From assembly GCF_963518325.1 (NCBI RefSeq), contig NZ_CAUQJB010000024.1, forward strand, positions 1 through 64,000: a DNA stretch of 64,000 nt, in the 5' to 3' direction. Below are positions 16,749 through 25,061 of the stretch, piece by piece. The DNA is from Vagococcus_D sp963518325 (GTDB lineage: Bacteria; Bacillota; Bacilli; Lactobacillales; Vagococcaceae). Made by a program: the position numbers and the translations under genes. Every line of letters begins with the position of its first letter. Positions within the stretch are counted from its first letter, which is position 1. The notes beneath the pieces are model-generated. The model saw only the letters and a list, made by a program, of their open reading frames with translations, was not told the origin of the DNA and made no database searches.

Positions 16749-17071
16749 AAATTGTTGGAATAGCAGCCTGCACATCAGGTATAGCCCACACCTATATTGC
16801 CAGAGAAAAATTGTTAAAAGGAGCAGAGTCTTTGGGACACACCATTCACGTTGAAACACAGGGAACGATTGGGACGGAGAACGAATTGACTTCAGCTGAT
16901 ATTGCAGAAGCAGATGTGGTGATTATTGCAGCGGATATTAAAGTGAGCGGAAAGGAGCGTTTTACTGACAAACGAGTGGTGGAAATTCCTACTAGTATGG
17001 TGATTAAAGCACCAAAGGCTCTGATTAATAAGATTGAAGAAGAATTGAACCGAACATCAGGTGAAAAATAA
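16745..17071 (+). CDS. fructose-family PTS EIIB component
   Basis: This 108-residue EIIB of the fructose family has its phosphorylated cysteine at C9 in IAACTSGIAHT, and the VIIAADIKVSGKERF segment is characteristic. It passes phosphate from EIIA to the sugar moving through EIIC. It overlaps the EIIA gene and is followed 15 bases later by EIIC, so the three subunits are produced together as separate polypeptides. Confidence 0.92.
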   Translation: MKIVGIAACTSGIAHTYIAREKLLKGAESLGHTIHVETQGTIGTENELTSADIAEADVVIIAADIKVSGKERFTDKRVVEIPTSMVIKAPKALINKIEEELNRTSGEK

Positions 17072-17086
17072 CAAAGGAGGAAGACT

Positions 17087-18166
17087 ATGTTAAAGAAACT
17101 AGAAATTAAGAAACATGCCCTAACAGCTATTTCCTATATGTTGCCAATTGTCGTGACGGCTGGTTTGTTGATTGCTATTGGCAATTTAACCGGTGGAAAT
17201 GTCATTGACAATTATAAAGGGGCCTATAGCTTGCCTGATACACTTGTTTCTCTCGGTGTTTTAGGAATGGGATTGTTGTCACCAGTCATAGCTGGCGCAA
17301 TTGCTTATTCGATTGCCGATCGACCAGGGATTGGCCCAGGTCTGTTTATGGGGCTCATCGCTAATTCAATTGGCGCTGGCTTTTTAGGTGGCATGTTAGG
17401 AGGGTATCTAGTTGGCTATTTTGTCAAATGGCTGCGATTTAACTTAAAGGTGCCAAAGTGGGCTGAAGGATTAATGCCAATGATGATCCTGCCATTACTT
17501 TCAACAGTGATTATTGGTTTATTAATGTATTTCGTAGTGGGGGTGCCGATCGTTTGGGCCACAGAAAGCATGACGACTTTTTTATTAGGCATGCAAAGCA
17601 GTACGAAATTTGTGTTTGGGGCAGTTTTAGGAGGAATGGCTGCCTTTGATTTTGGGGGACCAGTTAATAAAGTGGCCTCTCTCTTCGCTGATGGCCTCTT
17701 ACTTGAGGGGGTCTATGAGCCGGAAGCTGTTAAAATACTGGCTTCCATGGTCCCACCCTTTGGGGTCACTCTCTCATTGGTGATTTCCAAGCTAATTAAC
17801 AAACCCAAGTACTCAGAGACAGAGATTGAAAACATTAAAGTCGCTTTTCCCATGGGGATTGCCATGATTACGGAAGGGGTCATTCCCATTGCAGCCGTCG
17901 ACCCGATTCGGGTTATCATTGCTTGTACCACCGGTGCGGCCGTCGGCGGTGGGTTCAGCATGTTGTGGGGTGTTGGGTCACCAGTTCCTTCAGGTGGCAT
18001 GTTTATTGTGCCAGCCATGAATAAGCCGTTGATGTTTTGCTTGGCATTGCTGATTGGGACCGTGGTGACGGCTTTGCTGCTGGTTGTACTGAAAAAAGCT
18101 CCACAAGCAACCGTTGTAGAGGTAGAAGAGGAAGCCATTGATTTGGATGCCATTACCTTATCATAA
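17087..18166 (+). CDS. fructose-family PTS EIIC permease
   Basis: The 359-residue membrane permease has about nine or ten hydrophobic segments and family landmarks: ADRPGIGPGLFMG for the substrate region, AFDFGGPVNKVA and ITEGVIPIAA. It transports the sugar while it is phosphorylated by EIIB. The N terminus starts directly with the IIC domain, without a fused IIB. The ribosome site AAAGGAGG is 8 bases before the ATG. The sugar is unknown. Paired aldolases downstream suggest a ketohexose or hexitol whose product becomes a ketose bisphosphate or a ketose 1-phosphate. Confidence 0.9.
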   Translation: MLKKLEIKKHALTAISYMLPIVVTAGLLIAIGNLTGGNVIDNYKGAYSLPDTLVSLGVLGMGLLSPVIAGAIAYSIADRPGIGPGLFMGLIANSIGAGFLGGMLGGYLVGYFVKWLRFNLKVPKWAEGLMPMMILPLLSTVIIGLLMYFVVGVPIVWATESMTTFLLGMQSSTKFVFGAVLGGMAAFDFGGPVNKVASLFADGLLLEGVYEPEAVKILASMVPPFGVTLSLVISKLINKPKYSETEIENIKVAFPMGIAMITEGVIPIAAVDPIRVIIACTTGAAVGGGFSMLWGVGSPVPSGGMFIVPAMNKPLMFCLALLIGTVVTALLLVVLKKAPQATVVEVEEEAIDLDAITLS

Positions 18167-18180
18167 AGGAGGACACGAGA

Positions 18181-19028
18181 TGTACGTCTCAATGAAAGGC
18201 ATGCTTCAGCGTGCCAATCAAGGTAATTATGCTGTTATGGCCATTAATTGTTTTAACTTGGAAAGTGCCAAAGCAGCCATTGATGCTGCTCAAGAATTAA
18301 GAGCGCCGATTATTATCGACTTGTTACAGGATCACTTGGCTTATCACTTTGACAGTGTTATTTTAACTGAGCCAATCATCAAATTGGCACAGGCAGCTAG
18401 TGTTGAAGTGGCGATTAATTTGGATCATGGGCAAAATATGGCGGGAGTCAAGCAGTGTTTATATCATGGCTTTCGCAGTGTGATGGTCGATGGATCGGCC
18501 TATCCCATTGAGGAAAATATCGCTATGACGAAAGAAATGGTCGCCTTTGCTCAGACCTTTGATGCCAGTGTGGAAGCAGAGGTCGGAGGGATTGGTTCGG
18601 TAACTAGTCAGACAGATGCCGAGATGTTTACTGATCCGAAATTAGCCATTCGATTTGCCAAAGAAACGGGAATCGACGCCTTGGCCATTTCTTACGGTTC
18701 TAGCCATGGCAATTACCCTGGAGGTTTTTATCCCGACTTTCACTTTGACTTGTTAGATGAAATCAAAGCAGGGACTGAGATGCCGCTGGTTTTACATGGT
18801 GGCTCTGGTTGTGGTGCCGCCAATATAAAAACCTCCGTATCCAAAGGGATTAATAAAATTAACGTAGGGGCTGATTTTATGAAAGCTCAGCGTGAATCAA
18901 TTGCCTTCAACTTAACAAGGGAACCAACCATGGATTACGTAGAGCTAATTCATGAGACAATCGCAGCCGGTAAAAAGGTCGTAAAAGCCTACATCGAGCT
19001 GGCTGGTTCTATAGGGAAATCACAATAA
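18181..19028 (+). CDS. class II ketose-bisphosphate aldolase, copy A
   Basis: The 282-residue zinc aldolase of the FbaA/GatY/KbaY family cleaves a ketose (bis)phosphate to DHAP and an aldehyde. Landmarks are INLDHG (catalytic D, zinc H), VEAEVGGIG, SSHGNYPGG, VLHGGSGCG and INVGADF. The ATG at 18181 has AAAGGAGG 7 bases upstream; a longer frame beginning inside the EIIC gene has no ribosome site. It is clearly divergent from the second aldolase that follows, so the two probably differ in substrate or one is needed for a heteromeric enzyme. Confidence 0.85.
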
Positions 19029-19059
19029 TCACGCGAAAACGCGGAAAAGAGGAAATGAA

Positions 19060-19953
19060 ATGTTAGTCAATATGAGTCAATTATTAGCAGTTGCCAAAGA
19101 AAATAAGTTTGCAGTTGGGGCCTTTAATGTAGCCGATAGTAATTTTTTAAGGGTGGTTGTAGAAGCTGCCGAAGAAAATAATTCTCCGGCTATTATTGCG
19201 GTTCACCCAACAGAATTGGCTTTTGTTAAAGATGATTTTTTCCAATATGTCTTAACCCGTATTAAAAGTAGTCATGTGCCCTTTGTCTTGCACATGGACC
19301 ACGGAGATAATCTAGACAGTATTATGCGGGCCGTTCACTGTGGTTTTAGCTCTGTGATGATTGATGGCTCGTTACTGAGTTTTGAGGAAAACATTCAAAC
19401 CACTAAAGAAGTGGTTGATGTCTGTCAACTTTTGGATATCTCCGTTGAAGGGGAATTAGGGACGATTGGCAATACAGGGACCACCATTGAAGGTGGTGTC
19501 TCAAAAGTAATTTATACCAATCCAGCAGATGCCAGAGAGTTTATTGAACGAACGGGAGTTGATACCTTAGCGATTGCCATTGGTACAGCTCATGGGATTT
19601 ATCCAAAAGAGGTCACGCCTGAGCTGAAAATCGAGGTTTTGGAGGAAATTGAGCAATTAGTGGACATTCCTTTAGTTTTACATGGTGGCTCTTCAAACCC
19701 AGATAAAGAAATCGCCCGAGCAGTCGGAATTGGCATTCAAAAAGTCAATATTTCATCGGATTATAAATACGCATTTTACAAGAAATGCCGGGAAATACTA
19801 GCCACAACGGAGCTATGGGACCCGAATGCGATTTATCCTGAGTGTATCGAAGAGGCCAAAAAGGTGGTCACCGATAAGATGGGGTTGTTTAATTCCATTG
19901 GCAAGGCGGAATTGTATAGGGACGTCAAACCTTGGAGAGGACAGTGGGCCTAA
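19060..19953 (+). CDS. class II ketose-bisphosphate aldolase, copy B
   Basis: The 297-residue class II aldolase has LHMDHGDNLD (catalytic D, zinc H), VEGELGTIG, IGTAHGIYP, LVLHGGSSNPD and VNISSDYK. It is closest in appearance to tagatose/fructose-bisphosphate aldolases (GatY/KbaY-like) with a longer C-terminal helical tail. AAGAGGAAATG precedes the ATG. It is the last gene of the PTS operon and is followed by a terminator. No 1-phosphofructokinase or tagatose-6-phosphate kinase is present in the operon. Confidence 0.87.
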   Translation: MLVNMSQLLAVAKENKFAVGAFNVADSNFLRVVVEAAEENNSPAIIAVHPTELAFVKDDFFQYVLTRIKSSHVPFVLHMDHGDNLDSIMRAVHCGFSSVMIDGSLLSFEENIQTTKEVVDVCQLLDISVEGELGTIGNTGTTIEGGVSKVIYTNPADAREFIERTGVDTLAIAIGTAHGIYPKEVTPELKIEVLEEIEQLVDIPLVLHGGSSNPDKEIARAVGIGIQKVNISSDYKYAFYKKCREILATTELWDPNAIYPECIEEAKKVVTDKMGLFNSIGKAELYRDVKPWRGQWA

Positions 19954-20004
19954 AGAGTAGATCAGTTGATGCGGTCTGATCCACGAGAATATCTAATGTA
20001 GGGG

Positions 20005-20051
20005 AATAGAACCTGTAATCTTGAGTAACTCTCAAGGTTATAGGTTCTATT
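20005..20051 (+). terminator. long hairpin terminator of the PTS-aldolase operon
   Basis: Arms of about 21 bases (AATAGAACCTGTAATCTTGAG and its complement with two G-U pairs) enclose a short loop. The hairpin lies 50 bases after the last aldolase and is followed by a T-rich run (TTATTTG). Confidence 0.75.
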
Positions 20052-20083
20052 ATTTGAAGCTAAAAGTGCACTTGTATGTATAA

Positions 20084-20878
20084 ACATTATCCAATATATT
20101 AGTCATAGAGTCATTTATTGTTCAGAATAGAATTAGTACTCAAATTAACATTGACGGAGATCGTCAGACGCATGATGCTAATAGATATTTCTGTGGCAAA
20201 AAAGGATCGTATGATACTGTTCTAAAAAATACGGAAGGTTTGCGTAATAAAAAAATTTTGGGTGCCAGAGGAACGATAACTCCTCATCAATTTGATTTAG
20301 TGTACTTAAACGATTTTTTACATTCCAAAGATTTTGCTAATGTAGTACTGTCACCAGCCTTAAATTTGTTGTCAGATAATGATTACCATGCAATGGCTGA
20401 AGCTTATATAAATTTCTTTTTAGAATGTGAAAACCGAATCAAGAAAGGCAAAGTTGAGGAAATTAGAAATAATCAAGTATTTATGAGTCAATTAAGTGCC
20501 ATACACAGAGCTAATGTTAGGAATAAGGTTTGTGGTGCGGCAAGTAATCTATATGCGATTGATATTAATGGAGATATTTATCCTTGCCAACGGTTTGTAG
20601 GCAATAAAGAAATGTCATTAGGGAACGTATTTTATAATGATAACAAGCAAAAATATTTTTTAAAAAAATCAACTTTGGATAATTTTGAGAAATGTAAAAC
20701 TTGTTGGATAAGGAATCTTTGCGTTGGTGGATGTCTTCATGACAACTATTCAATGACAGGAGATATGAATGCTCCCCACGACTTATATTGTAAGTACAAA
20801 CAGAGTATTACGGAAGAAGCAATTAATATATACTTACGACTAAGTGACGAAGAAGTGATCGAATTTTTTGGGGAATAG
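20084..20878 (+). pseudogene. 5'-truncated radical SAM/SPASM peptide maturase
   Basis: An open frame from 20084 (no start, preceded by TAA) to TAG 20876-20878 encodes the rear half of a radical SAM enzyme: INIDGDRQTHDANR and GSYDTVLKN belong to the radical SAM barrel, followed by a SPASM domain with C in NKVCGAASN, DIYPCQRFVG and the cluster CKTCWIRNLCVGGC. The N-terminal CxxxCxxC motif that binds the catalytic iron-sulfur cluster is missing, so the product cannot be an active radical enzyme. Such SPASM enzymes modify ribosomal peptides. No precursor gene was recognised nearby. A TTG at 20240 is only a nominal start. Confidence 0.8.
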
Positions 20879-20985
20879 ACAAATAACATATATCAGGTTA
20901 ATCACCTACAAGATTACTTATACAATCTTATTGGCAATCACAATATTTAAGAAAAATTTATTTACTGTTTTAGACGCATGAGGAT

Positions 20986-21549
20986 TCAGCTTTGGCTGTT
21001 TAAAGGGAAAGTAACTTCTACAATAGCACCTCCTTTTTCACCATTCTTAAATGTAATTTTTCCTAAGTGAGCCTCAATGATTTGCCAAACTAAACGAAGT
21101 CCAAAGCCATGGGCCGTTTCGCCATTAGAAAGATACTTGTTATTAGAAAAATAGTTTGCGTTAAACTGATCAAGTTGCTTGTCAGAAAAACCGCATCCGT
21201 CATCTAAAATGACATACTTAAAATGGGTACTAGTTAAGTTAACAGAAACATGAATTTGACATCCATTTGGATTATGTAGCACACAATTGTAGAGTAAATT
21301 ATGAAGCATGCGCCCAATTAGTGAGGCATCACCTAAAAATGACAAGGTATCTAAATTAGCTGAAGCGTGGAAATCCATAGAATAATCTTCTGACAAGCCA
21401 TTGTTTAATAAATCGCTGATTACTTGTCTTGCTAATTCTATGGGATAAAGAGAAACCAGCCTTACAGGTTGTTTTGAGTCATCTAATTTAGATGATAAAT
21501 TGAGATCTGTAATTAATTGTCCTTGGTTTTCAATTGGAGCTACTTTTAT
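20986..21549 (-). pseudogene. 5'-truncated sensor histidine kinase
   Basis: The open frame has no start of its own (preceded by TGA at 21550-21552). It encodes the C-terminal part of a histidine kinase: the end of the dimerisation region, N box LHNLLYNCVLHNPN, G1 ILDDGCGFS, and G2 AHGFGLRLVWQIIEAHLG. The sensor domain and the phosphorylated histidine are gone, and no response regulator lies nearby. A TTG at 21396 could start a shorter product, but a role is unlikely. It is another remnant in a decayed accessory patch. Confidence 0.8.
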
Positions 21550-21607
21550 TCAATAAGGCTAACGAGTTTGCATTAAACGGGAAATAAAAATAATGGAGGA
21601 GTTAATT

Positions 21608-21739
21608 ATGAAAGAAAAAAAAAAACAAGAAGCAATAAAGAGTATGAAGATTTTAGGTATGCTTCCACAAATGATAGATAATTTTATTAAAGAAGGTAAA
21701 GTAGTCGCTTCAATCAGCGGTCAAGCGGTTTTGGCTTGA
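21608..21739 (+). CDS. short 43-residue protein, possible gene 5' fragment
   Basis: A short reading frame with a strong ribosome site (GGAGGAG, 6 bases before ATG) encodes a lysine-rich N terminus and then KILGMLPQMIDNFIKEGKVV. It ends in TGA at 21737. It may be a genuine small protein or the start of a longer gene truncated by rearrangement, since broken genes lie on its left. The family was not recognised. Confidence 0.45.
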   Translation: MKEKKKQEAIKSMKILGMLPQMIDNFIKEGKVVASISGQAVLA

Positions 21740-21843
21740 TAGCTGATTGAAACTCTGCAACACTCCAGAGTGTAATTTTCGAAAAATCTCTCTAAAAATG
21801 TGTCTCAAATATTGACCTCATTCCATAAAAATTAACTGTAAAA

Positions 21844-21883
21844 AAATATATCCAATGTAAATTATTAATTTTCGTGATATAAT
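21844..21883 (+). promoter_or_regulatory. promoter and candidate BlaI operator, site 1
   Basis: The element AAATATATCCAATGTAAAT...TTTTCG ends in TATAAT (-10, 21878-21883) about 30 bases before the BlaI-family gene. The same element, with one fewer base in the middle, lies at 24847-24884 before the secreted protein gene on the other strand. Two regulated promoters sharing one dyad suggests a common repressor, most simply the BlaI-family protein. Confidence 0.6.
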
Positions 21884-21912
21884 GATAGTAAATAATCGGA
21901 GGTGACTACACT

Positions 21913-22281
21913 ATGGATTTTAAAATCACAAATAAAGAGAAAGAAGTTTTAAAAATTTTTTGGCACGCCCAAAAACCTCTATCTGTCTCTGATGTTGTTG
22001 ATATTGGAACAAAGCTAAGTAAAAATACAATCCCTATAGTTGTCAAAAATCTTTATAAAAAGAAATATCTTGAAGTGGATCACATTGAACAAAAAAAGAA
22101 AGCTTTGGCAAGAGTCTATACCCCAACCATAAGTGAAGAGCAATTTATTATTAATGATTTATCTGAAGAATCCATTCGGAATCTCTTCAGTGCTTTTATT
22201 GAAAATAATAATGAGATAGAAGAATTAGAAGAAATAAAAAATCTCATAAACCAACGAAAAAATGAACTTAAAGGAGACTAG
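21913..22281 (+). CDS. BlaI/MecI/CopY-family repressor
   Basis: The 122-residue protein has an N-terminal winged helix (residues 1-75; NKEKEVLKIFWHAQKPLSVSDVVD, then the recognition helix LSKNTIPIVVKNLYKKKYLEV) and a C-terminal dimerisation helix region, as in BlaI and MecI. Family members repress a target until a membrane protease partner cleaves them. The M56 protease gene follows after 5 bases. A shared dyad element in its promoter and at 24847-24884 suggests autorepression and control of a second gene. AGGAGGTG-type ribosome site (GGAGGTGA). Confidence 0.85.
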   Translation: MDFKITNKEKEVLKIFWHAQKPLSVSDVVDIGTKLSKNTIPIVVKNLYKKKYLEVDHIEQKKKALARVYTPTISEEQFIINDLSEESIRNLFSAFIENNNEIEELEEIKNLINQRKNELKGD

Positions 22282-22286
22282 TTCAT

Positions 22287-23393
22287 ATGAATCTAACTTT
22301 TTCTTCTGTGTTAATTTCTCTGTTGGCAGCATCAATGGTCATTATTATAATAATGATTTATTTGAGAGTAGAAGAAAGTAATAATTGGTTCAAAGTAAAG
22401 TATATATTTTTTATTGTATTATTTGTTATTGCCAGATTATTAATCCCTGTAGAATTACCAATAACATATACACTAAAATCAAAAGTTGTTTTACCATCGC
22501 TATTTTTTTTATTGAGAAAAGAAGTCTTTATCATATTCTCGCAATCGATTACCGTTGCTAATTTTATTGTTATCATTTGTTTTTTAATAGCCCTACTTAA
22601 AATTATGAAACTAGTCCGACGATATAACAAATTGAAAAAAATTATGTATAAAAATTTAACTAGCTATGATGAGCTGAAACCTTACATAGATGAAACTAAA
22701 AATGTACATGTAGCATCCACACCAGCTATTTTTTCTCCTGTTACAATCGGAATAATTAGCCCCCATATTCTAATACCTCATGGCAGGTATACGGCAGAAG
22801 AATTGCGCTTTATTATTTCACATGAACTTCAGCATGTAAAAAATAGAGACAACATGTTGAAATTAGTTATAGAAATAATAGTTTGCTTTTATTGGTGGTT
22901 CCCGTTAATTTATTTTTTCAGAGGGGCTGTAAATATTCTTATTGAACTCCGAGTAGATTCGCAAGTCACTAATAATATGGAACCTGAAGACGTTTTGTCA
23001 TATCTGGCGGCGCTTGTTAGCGTCAAAGAGAAAGCTTTATTTATTAACAAAAATATTGACCCTCTCTTTTCAAATTTCACTTACTATGAAAATAAATTAC
23101 TACTAAGAAGGTCAAAAAGATTATTGAGTGGGAACATTAGTAATCAATTTCAATTCTTTATTTTTCCAATCATTTGTTGCTTACTACTTGTCCCTTTTGT
23201 TATTGTAGAACCTTACAAAGCGGACGAAAGCATTTCCTCAGACACTTTTTTTATCGACAAAGAAGTTGATAACTATATATTGAAGGATAAAGATAATATA
23301 TTTCACTTAATAATATCAGGCAAAGATGTAGGTCAGATTGATGACCCTCATGATATATCTGTTAAGAAGTTAAAAATAATTGAAGAAAGGTGA
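22287..23393 (+). CDS. M56 family membrane metalloprotease (BlaR1-like, no sensor domain)
   Basis: The 368-residue membrane protein has four hydrophobic segments near the N terminus (about 5-25, 35-55, 85-108 and 205-225) and the zinc site HELQH (H179, E180, H183) in a cytosolic loop between helices 3 and 4, as in BlaR1/MecR1. A fourth helix precedes a short extracellular tail of about 70 residues instead of the usual penicillin-binding sensor. So the signal is probably not a beta-lactam. It should cleave the BlaI-like repressor encoded 5 bases upstream. It overlaps the next gene's leader by a few bases. Confidence 0.82.
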   Translation: MNLTFSSVLISLLAASMVIIIIMIYLRVEESNNWFKVKYIFFIVLFVIARLLIPVELPITYTLKSKVVLPSLFFLLRKEVFIIFSQSITVANFIVIICFLIALLKIMKLVRRYNKLKKIMYKNLTSYDELKPYIDETKNVHVASTPAIFSPVTIGIISPHILIPHGRYTAEELRFIISHELQHVKNRDNMLKLVIEIIVCFYWWFPLIYFFRGAVNILIELRVDSQVTNNMEPEDVLSYLAALVSVKEKALFINKNIDPLFSNFTYYENKLLLRRSKRLLSGNISNQFQFFIFPIICCLLLVPFVIVEPYKADESISSDTFFIDKEVDNYILKDKDNIFHLIISGKDVGQIDDPHDISVKKLKIIEER

Positions 23394-23401
23394 GAATAGT
23401 C

Positions 23402-23623
23402 ATGAAGAGCAAATTTTTATTAATGGTAATTTTGGGAACTGTATTGCCATTTAACTCGGGTGTTTTGGCAGTAGAAAAAGGTGACAAACTAGAGCCTAAT
23501 TCCCCTCTTATCGAAAGAGCTAAGATAGTTGAATGGCGATTTAAAACCGTTGATGGTAAGGTCTACAAAAGGTTATTTGATTACACTAATCAAAAATGGA
23601 TTGGCGATTGGTTAAAAGTTTAA
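23402..23623 (+). CDS. small secreted protein in the BlaI/M56 operon
   Basis: The 73-residue product has a clear signal peptide (MKSKFLLMVILGTVLPFNSG, cleavage near VLA). The mature part of about 50 residues ends in KVYKRLFDYTNQKWIGDWLK, an aromatic-rich motif (Y-K-R-L-x-x-Y-x-x-x-W-x-G-x-W) found in other small exported Firmicute proteins. The ATG at 23402 has GAAAGGTGAG upstream. Position after the protease suggests it belongs to the signal or response of that system. Function unknown. Confidence 0.65.
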   Translation: MKSKFLLMVILGTVLPFNSGVLAVEKGDKLEPNSPLIERAKIVEWRFKTVDGKVYKRLFDYTNQKWIGDWLKV

Positions 23624-23660
23624 TTGTGTTTTCAATATCGAAAAAGAAAGTGGTGAGAAT

Positions 23661-23927
23661 ATGAGCTCAAGCATGCGTCCTAAGTCCAAAATACTGATAT
23701 TTATTACCTGCTTATTAGTAGTACCTTTGAGCATCTTCTTAAATAGAGAAGAACCTGTAATTAATTTGCTACAAAATTTTTTTATTCCCATTCTTTGTAT
23801 TTATATAGTTTTGTTTTTTCGAAATAAAAACAAAAAACTCTTTAATTTAGTTTTTGTAATCGGAACTATCTGGTTCATATATTTGTGTCTGTATTATCTG
23901 TTCGGTTTATTTAATCGTCATTGGTAA
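23661..23927 (+). CDS. small membrane protein in the BlaI/M56 operon
   Basis: The 88-residue product has two or three hydrophobic helices (about 8-25, 32-52 and 62-82) separated by short basic loops. AGAAAGTGGTGAG precedes the ATG. It is the last gene of the operon. No family was recognised. Immunity-like proteins of bacteriocin systems have this size and topology, but nothing here proves such a role. Confidence 0.6.
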   Translation: MSSSMRPKSKILIFITCLLVVPLSIFLNREEPVINLLQNFFIPILCIYIVLFFRNKNKKLFNLVFVIGTIWFIYLCLYYLFGLFNRHW

Positions 23928-24124
23928 AATTTGACCAAAGGACTCAAAACTGACTCTCCTCTGCGTAATTAATTTACGAATTGCTCTCTTTGAAGGTAAT
24001 TATATAAAGCGGAGAGTCTTAACTAGTGAAAACGCATTCGTTATAACATAATTTGTAGTGGGAGATTGATAAACTGAACTAACCACCAACTATTGTAGAG
24101 AGAAGGTTGCATTTTTCCCCATAA

Positions 24125-24166
24125 AAATAAGTCATAATCAGAAAATGGTCTGATTATGACTTATTT
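24125..24166. terminator. bidirectional terminator between the BlaI operon and the secreted protein
   Basis: A perfect 18-base stem (AAATAAGTCATAATCAGA and its complement) surrounds a six-base loop, with A/T tails on both sides. It lies between two convergent genes. Confidence 0.85.
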
Positions 24167-24172
24167 TATTTA

Positions 24173-24805
24173 CTATAATTTTTGAATTTTGGCTTGCGAT
24201 GTTGAACCTATACTTGAAATTGGAAATTCTTCAGTAAGAGTCATACGTACCCCACCCTTAGATGAGCCCACATCAATCCATCTTTTCATGTCGTTGCTGC
24301 CAGAACTGCATCTGTCTGCAAAGACACTTGAGGCCATGAAACCAAGAATCGCGCCTGCTAGTCCACCAAGAACTGCTCCACCTACCACACCGTTAGCTTT
24401 CAATAATGTTGCTGTTGTAGCCATTTCGGATCTAAGTGTACTCATTCCGCTCTTAGTAGTGGCAAGAAAATTAGCTCCACCATTTACAAGTTTTGACTGA
24501 TAGGCAGCTGCTCGGTTTACGTAAACTGTGGTCTCGGCACCATCATATTTTGCCAAGAGTGCTGCAGTTTCTTCTTGTGAAAGAATCGGATCTCCATTCA
24601 ATGCTTTCAAAGAGCGTTGCCCCTTAAGTTTTATTAAAGCTAACTCTTGTTCAAGTTGTTTCATTTTTTCATTTTTTACGATGACTACTTCAGATTTACT
24701 CGAAGCAACTTCTTCAGCTTGAATAGTATTACCAAAAGAGACTAAAGGTGAAACAAACAGGATAAACGACGCAACAACACAAACTAACTTTGACTTTTTA
24801 AACAT
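24173..24805 (-). CDS. secreted glycine-zipper protein, candidate BlaI target
   Basis: The 210-residue exported protein has a signal peptide (MFKKSKLVCVVASFILFVSP, cleavage around FGNTIQA), a charged helical region with an EEVASSKSE lead, a helix-rich middle and a glycine-zipper hydrophobic stretch (GGAVLGGLAGAILGFMASS) typical of membrane-inserting or oligomerising peptides, then a polar tail. The ATG at 24805 has AGGAG 8 bases upstream; a GTG at 24814 is too close to it. The promoter carries the same dyad as the blaI promoter. Pore-forming or colicin-like action is only a guess. The family was not recognised. Confidence 0.65.
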   Translation of the reverse strand: MFKKSKLVCVVASFILFVSPLVSFGNTIQAEEVASSKSEVVIVKNEKMKQLEQELALIKLKGQRSLKALNGDPILSQEETAALLAKYDGAETTVYVNRAAAYQSKLVNGGANFLATTKSGMSTLRSEMATTATLLKANGVVGGAVLGGLAGAILGFMASSVFADRCSSGSNDMKRWIDVGSSKGGVRMTLTEEFPISSIGSTSQAKIQKL

Positions 24806-24835
24806 ATGACTCACTCCTATCTATTTGATAAATTA

Positions 24836-24884
24836 ACTATATCATTAAATATATCGAATGTAAATAATTATTTTCGATATATTT
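24836..24884 (-). promoter_or_regulatory. promoter and candidate BlaI operator, site 2
   Basis: Reading on the minus strand, TTTACA (24859-24864) and TATAGT (24836-24841) are separated by 17 bases. A perfect 12-base inverted repeat, AAATATATCGAA at 24847-24858 and its complement at 24873-24884, embraces the -35 box. The element is nearly identical to that of the BlaI-family gene (21844-21883). Confidence 0.65.
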
Positions 24885-25016
24885 AATTGTTACGAAAGTG
24901 GCTTCTATCGTGAATTGGACTTGGTAAATGAAGAATTTGTTATTGTAATTTATCACAAAGATGCGATTGAATTATTCACAAAAGAGGAGTATAAAGTCAT
25001 AAACAAAGGCAAATAA
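24864..25016 (+). pseudogene. short coding remnant, unrecognised
   Basis: An open frame without start (preceded by TAA at 24861-24863) ends at TAA 25014-25016 and reads YRELDLVNEEFVIVIYHKDA and ELFTKEEYKVINKGK. The composition is protein-like. It may be the tail of a lost gene or a short gene from an unusual start. No ribosome site was seen. Its front overlaps the candidate operator, which argues against an intact gene. Confidence 0.3.
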
Positions 25017-25061
25017 AAATGGTATGCTATTCATTGACAAACGAAAAAGGGGAATCATTCA

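Noticed and set aside
24189..24722. Plus-strand frames of 103 and 64 codons
   Set aside because: They are antisense to the secreted glycine-zipper protein gene, which has a signal peptide, promoter and ribosome site.
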